Made by a program: the position numbers and the translations under genes | Origin: Bacteroidota bacterium | GTDB taxonomy: Bacteria; Bacteroidota; Ignavibacteria; UBA10030; UBA8401 | Length of the DNA stretch: 16,638 nt | NCBI GenBank assembly: GCA_030824295.1 | Contig: JAVBYA010000085.1 | Coordinates: forward strand, 1-16,638 | Direction: 5' to 3' | Shown: in pieces, positions 1-7,646 of the stretch | How the letters are laid out: each line of letters opens with the position of its first letter | How positions within the stretch are numbered: position 1 is the first letter of the stretch | Notes under the pieces: model-generated | Told to the model about the DNA's origin: nothing | The model's input: the letters and a program-made list of their open reading frames with translations, nothing else | The model's database searches: none

Positions 1-2403
1 ATACAGCTGCGGCGGTGCGCTCTGCTCGCGCAGCTGCACCAGATTATCCAGCTGGATGAGCTGTCCCGCATTGTTGCGCACGTAAATGGATGTGAGATCC
101 AACGGTTCATCCCGGTCCGAACGGTTCACCTGACCGATCACCTGGTACTGGAATCCGTTCATTTCGAAGTACGAGAAGCGCTGGCCGCTGAAAGCGAGCT
201 GGAGCGTCTGTGCGATATCGATCACGGAGACGCCGAGTGTGCGCGCACGGTCCCGGTCGATGGTCAGGTCCAGCTGCGGCTTGTTGAACTTCAGGTTCAC
301 ATCCGCAGCGATGAACACGCTGCTCTTGTTCACTTCCTCCATGAACTTCGGCACGTACTGCCGGATCTTCTCGAACTGTTGGTTCTGCAGCACGTACTGC
401 ACGGGGAATCCGCCGCGCGAACCGCCTCCTCCCGCTGAGATGGTCTGTTCCTGGAATGCGAACACGCGCGCCTCGGTCATAGGACGGGTACGATTGCCGA
501 TATAATCCGCCACCTGCTGCTGCGAGCGTTTCCGTTCGTTCGGCTCTACGAGCATCAATCGGACGAAGCCGGTGTTGACCGCCCCGGCGCCGCTGAACCC
601 GGGCGCGGTAACGCTGAGCGCGATGCGCTTCTCGGGGATGGAATCATTCACGAAGGTGATGATCTTGTCCATGAACGCATCGGTGTACTCGAAGGATGCC
701 CCTTCCGGCGCGGTGATCTGCAGACGGATGAAGCTCCGGTCATCGAGCGGTGCCAGTTCGGACTGCAGCCGTGAACCGATCAGCACGATCACTACGAGCG
801 AACCGAGAACGATGGCGGTGGCGACCCAGCGCCGCTGCATGAAGCGGTCCAGCATCGACTCGTAGACGTTGTTCATCTTTTGGAAGAACGGCTCCGTCAT
901 ATCATAGAACCGGCTGTGTTTGTGATTCTTCCGGATGAGCCGTGCATTGAGCATGGGGGTGAGCGAGAGAGAGACGAACGCGGAGATGAGCACCGCGCCC
1001 GCAATGACCACGCCGAACTCCCGGAACAGGCGTCCCACGAAGCCCTGCAGGAAGATGATCGGCAGGAAGACCGCTGCAAGCGTCACGGAAGTGGAGATGA
1101 CCGCGAAGAAGATCTCTTTGGAGCCGAGGTACGCCGCTTCCACCGGCGGCAGCCCGGCTTCCACCTTCTTGAAGATGTTCTCCGTGACCACGATGCCGTC
1201 ATCCACCACCAGACCGGTCGCCAGGACGATCGCGAGCAGCGTCAGCACGTTGATGGAGAAGCCCATCAGATACATGATAAAGAAGGCACCGATGAGCGAC
1301 ACGGGAATGTCGATGAGCGGACGGATCGCAATGAGCCAGTCCCGGAAGAAGAGATAGATGATGAAGATGACGAGCAGCACGGCAATGAGGATGGTCTCTT
1401 CCACCTCGAGGATGGAGAGTTTGATGAACCGTGTATTGTCCAGCGCGATGTCGACCCGGATATCCTCCGGCAGCGACTTCTTGAGTTGCTCGAACCGTTT
1501 ATAGAACTCATCCGCGATCTGCACATAGTTGCTTCCCGGCTGCGGGATGATCGCCACCGCCACCATCGGTGTGCCGGATTGTTTCAGGACGGTCTCTTCA
1601 TTCTCCGGTCCCAGGTTCGCGAAGCCGATATCGTTCAGACGGACGATCTTCGTCCCGTCCGACTTGATGATGAGGTTATTGAACTCCTCCACCGTCTTCA
1701 TCCGACCTTTGGTGTTGACGATAAGTTCGGTGGCATTCCCGGCGATCTTTCCGGAGGGGAGTTCCACGTTCTCGCGCGTCAACGCGCTGCGCACATCGAG
1801 CGGCGTGAGTCCGTACGCGGCGAGTTTCGGCGGATTCATCCAGATACGCATCGCGTACCGTTTCTGTCCCCAGATCTGCGTGGAGCTGACCCCGGGGATG
1901 GTCTGCATGTTCTGCGCAATGACATTCTCCGCGAAGTCGCTCAGTTCCAGATGGTTGCGCGTATCGCTCTGTACCGTCATGGAGATGATGGCATCCGAGT
2001 TCGCGTCGCTCTTGGTGACGACGGGAGGCGAATCGATATCCTGCGGCAGCTGACGCGAAGCGGCGGAGACCTTGTCCCGCACGTCGTTCGCGGCCGCTTC
2101 CAGGTCCGCATCCAGGTTGAATTCTACGGTGATGTTGCTGACGCTCTGACTGCTGCTGGAGGAGATGTTGCGGACACCGGAGATGCCGTTGATAGCCTTC
2201 TCCAGCGGTTCGGTGATCTGCGATTCGATGACATCCGCATTCGCGCCGGCGTAGCTCGTGCGGACGCTCACCACCGGAGGGTCGATGGCGGGATATTCGC
2301 GGACCCCGAGGAAATCGAAGCTGATGATGCCGAAGAGGACGATCGCCAGGGACATGACGATCGCCAGAACGGGCCGGTCGATGCTGAGCGACGAGAGACT
2401 CAT
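1..2403 (-). CDS. RND efflux permease, HAE1/AcrB type (3' end cut by window edge)
   Basis: Inner-membrane proton-driven pump subunit of a tripartite efflux system. It would take substrate from the periplasm or inner leaflet and pass it to an outer-membrane channel. The reading frame is open from the ATG at 2403 to the window edge (801 codons), whereas the family is usually about 1,040 residues. The last TM helices (TM8-12) are therefore outside. The N-terminus reads MSLSSLSIDRPVLAIVMS, the typical first helix, followed by the REYPAIDPP segment and the porter-domain start TSYAGANADVIE. Helix 4 carries VVDDGIVVTEN, with D401 and D402 matching the paired proton-relay aspartates of AcrB. The start lies one base after the stop of the adaptor gene, so the two are probably translated together. 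Substrate cannot be told from sequence. The outer-membrane partner is not seen and may lie past the left edge. Confidence 0.95.
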   Translation of the reverse strand, partial: MSLSSLSIDRPVLAIVMSLAIVLFGIISFDFLGVREYPAIDPPVVSVRTSYAGANADVIESQITEPLEKAINGISGVRNISSSSSQSVSNITVEFNLDADLEAAANDVRDKVSAASRQLPQDIDSPPVVTKSDANSDAIISMTVQSDTRNHLELSDFAENVIAQNMQTIPGVSSTQIWGQKRYAMRIWMNPPKLAAYGLTPLDVRSALTRENVELPSGKIAGNATELIVNTKGRMKTVEEFNNLIIKSDGTKIVRLNDIGFANLGPENEETVLKQSGTPMVAVAIIPQPGSNYVQIADEFYKRFEQLKKSLPEDIRVDIALDNTRFIKLSILEVEETILIAVLLVIFIIYLFFRDWLIAIRPLIDIPVSLIGAFFIMYLMGFSINVLTLLAIVLATGLVVDDGIVVTENIFKKVEAGLPPVEAAYLGSKEIFFAVISTSVTLAAVFLPIIFLQGFVGRLFREFGVVIAGAVLISAFVSLSLTPMLNARLIRKNHKHSRFYDMTEPFFQKMNNVYESMLDRFMQRRWVATAIVLGSLVVIVLIGSRLQSELAPLDDRSFIRLQITAPEGASFEYTDAFMDKIITFVNDSIPEKRIALSVTAPGFSGAGAVNTGFVRLMLVEPNERKRSQQQVADYIGNRTRPMTEARVFAFQEQTISAGGGGSRGGFPVQYVLQNQQFEKIRQYVPKFMEEVNKSSVFIAADVNLKFNKPQLDLTIDRDRARTLGVSVIDIAQTLQLAFSGQRFSYFEMNGFQYQVIGQVNRSDRDEPLDLTSIYVRNNAGQLIQLDNLVQLREQSAPPQLY

Positions 2404-2404
2404 G

Positions 2405-3451
2405 CTACTGCACCGCCACTTTCACCGGCATGCCGGGACGGAGCTGCATGAGTCCGGTGGTGATGACGGTATCCCCTGCGGCGATCCCTTCCAGGATCTG
2501 GATGGCGGAGGCGGTGCGCGTACCGGTCTTCACCGGTACGGAAACAGCAGCGCCGTTCCTGGTCACAAAGACCGTTTGTCCTTTCAACACCGGAATGACC
2601 GCCTGCGTCGGCACCATGAGTGCATCGGCGGTCCGCTTCAATTGAAGTTCGATCTGCACATAGGCACCGGGGAAGATCGTTTCCGACCGGTTGTCGCACA
2701 ATGCGCGGAGCTGTAATGTGCGGGTGGCGGCATCGATCTTCGGTTCGATGGCGTACAGCTTTCCGGTGAACCGCTGCTTGGTCTCCTCGCTGTTGAACTG
2801 CACCACATCACCGACCGCGACCTTGTCCGAATACTTCTCGGGGATGGAGAAATCGACCTTCAGCAGACTGATCTTCTGGATGGAGGCGATGCGGGTGGTG
2901 GAGGAGACATAACTTCCTTCGCTCACATACCGCAGACCGATGCGTCCTTCGAACGGTGCGCGGATCTCCCGTTTGCGGATGGAGGCGACGAGGTTCTCCT
3001 TGTCCGCCTTGAGCGTGTTCACCTGATTGAGAGCGATGTCGTACTGCTCCTTGCTGATGCCGTTGATCTCAAAGAGCTGCCGCTGCCGTTTCTCCTGCTC
3101 CAGCGCCAATTGGATCTGCAGGTTGGTCTTCTTCAGCTGTGCCTGCAGGTCGTCGTCGTTGATCGTCACCAGCAGCTCGTCCTTCTGCACTTTTGCCCCT
3201 TCGCGGAACGATATCCGCTCGATCCTGCCGGCGGCTTCCGCCGCCAGGTCCACGGATTCTGATGCCAGCACGGTTCCGGAGGAGCGGACGACGTTCTCCA
3301 GCTCCTGCGGCTGGACGATGATGCCGTTGACGGTGAGTGTTGCCTGCCCTGCTCCTCTGCGCGGCGCCTCCTCTGCTTTGGAACCGCAGGAGGAAAGCAG
3401 GAGCGCCGAAGCGGCGAGTATGATGATCGGAACGGTTCGTGATGCGGTCAT
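2405..3451 (-). CDS. RND efflux periplasmic adaptor (membrane fusion protein), lipoprotein
   Basis: Adaptor that bridges the RND permease to an outer-membrane channel. The chosen ATG at 3451 gives 348 residues starting MTASRTVPII and a lipoprotein signal with lipobox LSSC (lipidated Cys22). An upstream in-frame ATG at 3577 would bury the signal peptide behind 42 non-signal residues, so it is rejected. The fold order is visible: a first half-barrel/lipoyl segment (SVDLAAEAAGRIERISF), a helical hairpin rich in Gln, Lys and Glu, the second lipoyl half (EIRAPFEGRIGLRYVSEGSYV), then beta-barrel and membrane-proximal domains. It is the first gene of the operon, with the permease one base downstream. 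No good Shine-Dalgarno sequence is visible before the start. Confidence 0.93.
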   Translation of the reverse strand: MTASRTVPIIILAASALLLSSCGSKAEEAPRRGAGQATLTVNGIIVQPQELENVVRSSGTVLASESVDLAAEAAGRIERISFREGAKVQKDELLVTINDDDLQAQLKKTNLQIQLALEQEKRQRQLFEINGISKEQYDIALNQVNTLKADKENLVASIRKREIRAPFEGRIGLRYVSEGSYVSSTTRIASIQKISLLKVDFSIPEKYSDKVAVGDVVQFNSEETKQRFTGKLYAIEPKIDAATRTLQLRALCDNRSETIFPGAYVQIELQLKRTADALMVPTQAVIPVLKGQTVFVTRNGAAVSVPVKTGTRTASAIQILEGIAAGDTVITTGLMQLRPGMPVKVAVQ

Positions 3452-3468
3452 GAGCGGGATCGGTATCG

Positions 3469-3483
3469 TTGACAATTGTTCAA
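3469..3483. promoter_or_regulatory. Operator-like inverted repeat upstream of the efflux operon
   Basis: TTGACAATTGTTCAA has TTGA/TCAA arms around a CAATTG palindrome. It lies 18 bases upstream of the adaptor start, in the gap shared with the divergent amylase gene. Its size and place fit an operator for a TetR- or MarR-like repressor, but no regulator gene is next to it. Pure inference from symmetry. Confidence 0.25.
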
Positions 3484-3643
3484 TGAAACAGCGCAGAGTG
3501 CGTCCGACAATATAAGATAATTCTATAACATCAGGAACGGAGAAATTGCTCCCGGGCCCGCCGAGTACCGTGTACACCTGATTGCTTTGCGCCCGTTCTT
3601 TCCTTACTTTTCACCCATTCATCCACCACTTATCCGGATCCCT

Positions 3644-4987
3644 ATGAAGCATCTCCTCCTCACTCTCGCTCTTCCATTCATCCTGATCGCACAGACGCCG
3701 ACACCGTATGCCAAAGAGAACGCTCGTCCTTCCGAAGCATGGGTGAAGAACGCGGTGATCTACGAGGTCTACACGCGCTCCTTCTCCCCCGAAGGGAATT
3801 TCGCCGCACTCGAACGCCGTCTGCCCGAACTGAAGGAGCTCGGCGTGGACATCCTCTGGATCATGCCGATCCATCCGCTCGGCATGGAGAAGAGGAAGGG
3901 CTCGCTCGGCAGTCCGTACTCGGTGAAGGATTACTACGGCATCAATCCGGAATTCGGAACGCTGGAGGATTTCAAGAAGGTCGTGCAGCGGACCCATGCG
4001 CTCGGCATGCGCATCGTCATCGACCTGGTGGCGAACCATACCGCGTGGGACAGCCGCATGTTCATGGAGCATCCCGAATGGTTCACGAAGGATTCCACCG
4101 GGAAGTTCATTGCTCCGGTAGCGGACTGGTCGGACGTGGTGGACCTGAACTACGACGATCCGAACCTCCGCCGGTACATGATCGAGATGCTGAAGTACTG
4201 GGTCCGCGATGTGGGGATCGACGGCTTCCGCTGTGATGTGTCGGAGATGGTGCCGGTCAGCTTCTGGGATGAAGCGCGCGCAGCACTCGACTCCATCAAA
4301 CCGGTCTTCATGCTCTCCGAAGGGATGTACGCCGAGCATCATCTGAAAGCATTCGATGTCACTTACGGCTGGAACTCCTATCACACCATGGCGGACATCA
4401 TCGCCGGCAAGAAACCGGCATCCGAAATGGATTCCGTCCTGATCCGCGAATCGCTCTCCTTCCCCAAAGGTTCGCTCCGTCTCCGCTTCAGTTCCAATCA
4501 CGACGAGAATGCGTGGGACATGCCGGATGTGACGAAGTTCGGTCAGGAAGGGGCGCGCCTTGCCGCCGTGCTGACGAATACCTTCCCCGGAGTGCCGCTC
4601 CTCTATAATGGACAGGAAGCCGGCAACGACATCAAGCTGGGACTCTTCGAAAAATTCGAGATCGACTGGAAGAAGGGAAAGGAATGGAGAACGTTCTATA
4701 AAGAACTCTATGCGGTCCGGAAGAAGAACCAGGCACTCGCCACCGGTTCATATGCGAGCATCAAGAATGATAACAATAGCAAGATCTACTCCTTCCTCCG
4801 TACCGACGGGAAGAACCGCGTACTGGTGGTGCTGAATTTCTCGGATACGGAACAGACCGCCGCGCTGAACCTGCCGTCCGATCTTGCCAACAAATCGTTC
4901 CGTGAAGCATTCACCGGGAAAAAGTCATCGAAGAACCGCAGCGTGACCCTGCCGAAGTTCGGCTACACTGTGCTTATCGCACAATGA
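3644..4987 (+). CDS. Secreted GH13 alpha-amylase family glycoside hydrolase
   Basis: Hydrolyses or rearranges alpha-glucosidic bonds in starch- or maltodextrin-like glucans. The ATG at 3644 gives 447 residues beginning with a clear signal peptide (MKHLLLTLALPFILIAQ); an upstream ATG at 3587 would place 19 odd residues before it. The (beta/alpha)8 barrel shows the four GH13 regions: I, DLVANHT at 127-133; II, GFRCD with nucleophile D198; III, LSEG with acid/base E226; IV, SNHDEN with H286 and D287. A C-terminal beta domain (about 380-447) ends the chain. All three catalytic acids are present, so it should be active; exact specificity is not readable. It is transcribed divergently from the efflux operon with no partner on its own strand, so the product probably works in the periplasm or outside. 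Confidence 0.95.
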   Translation: MKHLLLTLALPFILIAQTPTPYAKENARPSEAWVKNAVIYEVYTRSFSPEGNFAALERRLPELKELGVDILWIMPIHPLGMEKRKGSLGSPYSVKDYYGINPEFGTLEDFKKVVQRTHALGMRIVIDLVANHTAWDSRMFMEHPEWFTKDSTGKFIAPVADWSDVVDLNYDDPNLRRYMIEMLKYWVRDVGIDGFRCDVSEMVPVSFWDEARAALDSIKPVFMLSEGMYAEHHLKAFDVTYGWNSYHTMADIIAGKKPASEMDSVLIRESLSFPKGSLRLRFSSNHDENAWDMPDVTKFGQEGARLAAVLTNTFPGVPLLYNGQEAGNDIKLGLFEKFEIDWKKGKEWRTFYKELYAVRKKNQALATGSYASIKNDNNSKIYSFLRTDGKNRVLVVLNFSDTEQTAALNLPSDLANKSFREAFTGKKSSKNRSVTLPKFGYTVLIAQ

Positions 4988-5023
4988 CGCTCCGGCATTG
5001 ACATCGGAATAAATGATATAACA

Positions 5024-5041
5024 GAGAGTGCCCCAACTCTC
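5024..5041 (+). terminator. Weak hairpin after the amylase gene, possible terminator
   Basis: GAGAGT, six-base loop, ACTCTC form a perfect 6 bp stem 36 bases past the amylase stop. The stem is only half GC and the sequence after it (GCTTCATGTATTTCTT) is not a clean T run, so termination is uncertain. Confidence 0.25.
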
Positions 5042-5069
5042 GCTTCATGTATTTCTTGTGAGACCATTG

Positions 5070-5137
5070 TCCTTCGTAAGAGGAACACAGATTTACTTTT
5101 TCGCTACGGTAATATTATTAATACCCTTTTCATCAAA
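5070..5137 (+). repeat. Leader repeat, copy 1 (upstream of the DUF4279 gene)
   Basis: This stretch is a diverged copy of 5755-5821. From GAT onward, 38 of 47 aligned bases match with one gap. Shared blocks are TTTTCGCT, then CGG, then ATTAATACC and TTT. Matching at the same spacing continues more weakly back to TCCTT. Both copies sit just before accessory genes, so they look like the fixed left border of a cargo slot, perhaps with a promoter. Confidence 0.6.
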
Positions 5138-5154
5138 CGTCATCTTATCTGCCT

Positions 5155-5622
5155 ATGACCGAGCATGACGGCAAGAATTCCTTCAAAACCCTTCGCGGAT
5201 TTATCGACGGCGAGGAACCCGACGAGCCGATATACTTCGCCTACAGGGCGTCACTCCGCATCTTTGGTGACAATTTACCGCTGGATGAGATCACTCGCGA
5301 GCTTGGCATCCAGCCGACTTACACGCGACGTAAGGGCGACCGTTCTAAGCCGACGTCGAAGACAGTGTATCGCGACGACGCATGGTTCTTCGATTCATCG
5401 CTGCCAGATACTGAGCCGCTGCACCGCCACATCGATGAGGTTTGGACGGCCGTCAAGCCTCGCGCGATGTATCTGAAGGGGCTGAAGCAGCGGTTTAACA
5501 TAGACATGTTTTGCGGCTACCGATCTAATTGCGATCATGCGGGGATCGAGGTGCCGGCTTCCAGTCTTGAAATGTTCACCACATTGGAAATCCCTTTGGG
5601 TATGTCGATCATCGTCGCCTGA
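5155..5622 (+). CDS. DUF4279 domain-containing protein
   Basis: A 155-residue soluble protein without signal peptide or TM helix. Residues about 28-62 (YFAYRASLRIFGDNLPLDEI, then a GIQPT turn and RRKGD) match the start of the DUF4279 domain as I know it. The later W-F-D and RHIDEVW segments also fit. The biochemical role of the family is not established. No Shine-Dalgarno sequence is visible; the ATG is 17 bases past the leader repeat. It stands alone, and 18 bases after its stop comes the broken copy of the nagX-like 5' region. It therefore occupies the same position relative to leader and nagX as the cassette array does further right, and may be exchangeable cargo. Confidence 0.85.
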   Translation: MTEHDGKNSFKTLRGFIDGEEPDEPIYFAYRASLRIFGDNLPLDEITRELGIQPTYTRRKGDRSKPTSKTVYRDDAWFFDSSLPDTEPLHRHIDEVWTAVKPRAMYLKGLKQRFNIDMFCGYRSNCDHAGIEVPASSLEMFTTLEIPLGMSIIVA

Positions 5623-5640
5623 ACGGGCGAGTGTCGCTTT

Positions 5641-5754
5641 CCATTATCTGTGAAATCTGTGGCATCCGATCTTCACTGAGGATTTCCAACCACTGTAATT
5701 GAGACTTTCTTGAAACCAGAACAATTACTCTCGCTCGACGCATTCCGTGGATTT
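5641..5754 (+). pseudogene. Truncated 5' fragment of a nagX-like gene with its upstream region
   Basis: 106 of 113 bases match 7723-7835, which covers the upstream region and first 15 codons of the intact nagX-like gene. The frame reads L-K-P-E-Q-L-L-S-L-D-A-F-R-G-F against M-K-P-E-R in the intact copy. The start codon is TTG instead of ATG and the Shine-Dalgarno GAGG has become GAGA. Homology stops at GGATT, where the second leader repeat begins, so the rest of the gene is missing. Several coding differences are silent (GCA/GCC, CGT/CGC), which suggests descent from a related functional gene and not a fresh copying error. Confidence 0.85.
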
Positions 5755-5821
5755 TCCTTAGCGAGTAGATCGCTGATGTACTTTTCGCTTCGGCAAAGTA
5801 ATTAATACCGTTTCCAACAAA
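5755..5821 (+). repeat. Leader repeat, copy 2 (upstream of the cassette array)
   Basis: Diverged copy of 5070-5137 (see that entry for the matching blocks). It starts directly at the break point of the truncated nagX fragment and ends 6 bases before the first cassette boundary box GTTAGGC at 5828. It is the natural candidate for an attI-like or promoter-bearing border, but no integrase binding pattern can be shown from sequence alone. Confidence 0.6.
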
Positions 5822-5846
5822 TATTATGTTAGGCTGGCTCAAATAA

Positions 5847-6575
5847 ATGATGCTACGAAATAAATATTGGCGATTATTATCTGTCTTGATTGTGATACAT
5901 CTTCCAATCCTTGTGCAGAGTCAACCATTTTTGCAACAAACAAAGGAAGTAGAAGTACCTTCTTCGTTAAAGAGTCAAATCAATGGTAATATTAAACAGT
6001 GCAGAGTTATCGATTTTGATGGCGACCAAAAAGTCGATTTTCTTGTTCTAGTAGCAAATGACTCAGCATCAGATCCTTACGCTTATGAGTATTGGTACAA
6101 TTCATATTTTAAACTGATCAAACGAATTCCGAAATATGTTTGCGACGCCGACTATCTTTGGTTTGCTAATTTAGATGACGATCCAATTCCAGAAATGATA
6201 ACCGCATATGGATTCGAAGATGGAATAGATTATTCTATCTACAAACAAAACTTAGTTACCGGCAAAGACTCTCTTCTTTTGCGTTTTAATCCGGTTCTTC
6301 TCGATTCTACGAACAAATTGAAACCATTCTATTGGGGCTATCCTTGGGATATAGCGGATATTGTTTTAACTCATAAATATAATCAAACCTTGATTCGATG
6401 TTCTTTTAATCACGAGATCGAACGCGATGGGGTTATCAGCATTCCAAACTGGCAAAATAAGCTTCCTGTAATTCTTTTCTACGGAAAAACTACACAGCCC
6501 GATATGCCTGTTGGGGCTATTCGCAACTTTGAATGGCTTGATATAAAAGAGTTAGCTAAAAGCGTAGTGAAATGA
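5847..6575 (+). CDS. Secreted FG-GAP-like hypothetical protein (cassette 1)
   Basis: 242 residues with an N-terminal hydrophobic signal (about residues 8-25, ending near VQSQ), so exported, with no further TM helix. Two acidic segments, DFDGDQKVDFLV (56-67) and NLDDDPIPEMI (108-118), resemble calcium-binding FG-GAP/VCBS blades of beta-propellers, but the chain is too short for a full propeller. Function unknown. The gene is AT-rich, unlike the flanking host genes. The ATG lies only 6 bases after the cassette inverted repeat with no Shine-Dalgarno sequence; a second ATG follows at once. The stop codon TGA overlaps the right inverted repeat by two bases, so gene and cassette ends are tightly packed. 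Confidence 0.8.
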   Translation: MMLRNKYWRLLSVLIVIHLPILVQSQPFLQQTKEVEVPSSLKSQINGNIKQCRVIDFDGDQKVDFLVLVANDSASDPYAYEYWYNSYFKLIKRIPKYVCDADYLWFANLDDDPIPEMITAYGFEDGIDYSIYKQNLVTGKDSLLLRFNPVLLDSTNKLKPFYWGYPWDIADIVLTHKYNQTLIRCSFNHEIERDGVISIPNWQNKLPVILFYGKTTQPDMPVGAIRNFEWLDIKELAKSVVK

Positions 6576-6677
6576 GCCAGCCTAACCATATTAAAAAAGG
6601 AACCCCCGCATAGAATCATTGCGGGGCAGCCCCCGAAGGGGTTCCTTCGGGATTAGCCGCCATCCGTTAGGTTGCCC
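6574..6677 (+). repeat. attC-like site 1 between cassettes 1 and 2
   Basis: The left box is GCCTAAC (6580-6586), inside GAGCCAGCCTAAC; the right box is GTTAGGT (6666-6672), inside GTTAGGTTGCCC. The 79 bases between them are highly palindromic: GGAACCCC (6599-6606) pairs with GGGGTTCC (6638-6645), CCCCGCA (6604-6610) with TGCGGGG (6620-6626), and CCCGAAGG with CCTTCGGG. The core CCATATT...GGAACCCC...ATTGCGGGGCAG is shared with the two other sites. Boxes fit the integron consensus; the unequal gaps between box and inner stem (12 and 20 bases) are unusual for attC. Confidence 0.6.
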
Positions 6678-6688
6678 TCAAATAGCAT

Positions 6689-7033
6689 ATGACGATATTC
6701 AAGAACGAACAAGAAATATTAGAAGCACTCGACAAACACGATGCTCTCATTTTACAGTATGCACGAGAAGAGATTTCACTGGAAGATTTTCTTAAGCACT
6801 ATAATAGTTTCCCATTCAATTATGCTTTAGATGGTCATGAATCTGATGCTGAAGAAAAAATATTGTTGAGTCAATATAGTAATCGTATCCAAATTCACTG
6901 GGATCTTAATGACATTCTTTCACGCATGTGTTCTGATGAAGATTCTAAAACTGCGCAATATATTTATGCAGGGCGAATAGATTCAAAAGTTGTACATCAA
7001 CTAACTAAAGATTTAGTTGCAAATTACTTATAA
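6689..7033 (+). CDS. Hypothetical 114-aa protein (cassette 2)
   Basis: Small acidic soluble protein, no signal peptide or TM helix, predicted mostly helical. It opens with EILEALDKHDALILQYARE and has a central FNYALDGHESDAEE segment, then CSDEDSKTAQYIYAGRIDS. I believe similar short unknown proteins exist in scattered bacteria with the LDGHES core, but I cannot name a family or function. The start is ATG at 6689, 12 bases after the cassette repeat and without a Shine-Dalgarno sequence. The leader TCAAATA is shared with cassette 1. AT-rich like its neighbours. Transcription probably comes from upstream, since no own promoter is evident. Confidence 0.75.
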   Translation: MTIFKNEQEILEALDKHDALILQYAREEISLEDFLKHYNSFPFNYALDGHESDAEEKILLSQYSNRIQIHWDLNDILSRMCSDEDSKTAQYIYAGRIDSKVVHQLTKDLVANYL

Positions 7034-7046
7034 GCAAATATTAATC

Positions 7047-7160
7047 GGGCAACCTAACCATATTATGAAGGAACCCGGCATAGAATTATTGCGGGGCAGC
7101 CCCCGAAGGTCCGAAGGACTCCTTAGGAGGGTCCCTTCGGGATTCGCAGCCAGCCTGCAC
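7047..7160 (+). repeat. attC-like site 2 between cassettes 2 and 3
   Basis: The left box ACCTAAC (7052-7058) lies in GGGCAACCTAAC, the exact complement of the left end of cassette 2. The shared core follows, but the inner part is about 18 bases longer than in site 1 and holds extra small hairpins (GTCC-GAA-GGAC and CTCC-TTA-GGAG). The shared right part, TTCGGGATT..GC, then GCCAGCC, ends at 7155. Where site 1 has GTTAGGT, this site has TGCACTA, so the right box is not a GTTRRRY match. Confidence 0.55.
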
Positions 7161-7182
7161 TAAAAACAGATGAGGAAATTCA

Positions 7183-7644
7183 ATGATTGAATTCAAAAGT
7201 GAGGCATATAAAGTTTGCCTCACGACATGGATAATTCTAGCCTTATTATTACAACCATACACATTTTATATTACGGGAAATTATTTAACGCTAGTTTCCC
7301 CAATCATTGCATTAGTCGTACTCTATTTAATGAACAGAAAACTTCGATCTTTAATTGCTTGGGTTAGAGGTTGGTCAATTTGGGAAGCATCATCTGGAGT
7401 TTTAACGCTAATTTACGTTGTGACTTCATTTATCGAAGCTTTACTTGATTCGAAGATTCAAATTTCAGTTTATAGTCAGTTAATATTAGGGTTTGGTGGG
7501 ATATTAGGAATATTAGTTGGTGGTGCTTTTTACTTTCAGACACCGAAGTATGTCGTTCTAAAAGACAAGTTCGTTCATGAGCCTATGATATTGCCCGAAG
7601 ATTTTGCAGAGTATGCAATTAAACTAAAAATGAAAGATCGCTAG
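7183..7644 (+). CDS. Small four-helix membrane protein (cassette 3)
   Basis: 153 residues, inner-membrane, unknown function. Four hydrophobic helices lie at about 13-31, 34-51, 70-90 and 97-118, with a polar C-terminal tail (YVVLKDKFVHEPMI onward). The loop between helices 2 and 3 is basic (MNRKLRSLIAWVRG), which suggests it faces the cytoplasm. Unlike the other two cassette genes it has a good ribosome binding site, GAGGA at 7172-7176, six bases before the ATG. AT-rich. Membrane proteins of unknown role are common in integron cassettes, which fits, but does not prove, that origin. Confidence 0.78.
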   Translation: MIEFKSEAYKVCLTTWIILALLLQPYTFYITGNYLTLVSPIIALVVLYLMNRKLRSLIAWVRGWSIWEASSGVLTLIYVVTSFIEALLDSKIQISVYSQLILGFGGILGILVGGAFYFQTPKYVVLKDKFVHEPMILPEDFAEYAIKLKMKDR

Positions 7645-7646
7645 AT

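Noticed and set aside
880..2451. Long plus-strand open frame of 523 codons opposite the efflux genes
   Set aside because: It is rich in Asp, Glu, Arg and His in a low-complexity way, and lies opposite a clear RND permease frame; it is a shadow of GC-rich codon use.
3469..3497. TTGACA as a plus-strand -35 box for the amylase
   Set aside because: No acceptable -10 box at 16-18 bases downstream (CGCAGA at the 17-base spacing).
3587..3643. Upstream ATG of the amylase frame
   Set aside because: It would put 19 residues ahead of a complete signal peptide; ATG at 3644 starts exactly at it.
5609..5842. Minus-strand open frame of 77 codons over the nagX fragment and leader 2
   Set aside because: It crosses the recombination junction and two repeats, has no domain, and is explained by chance.
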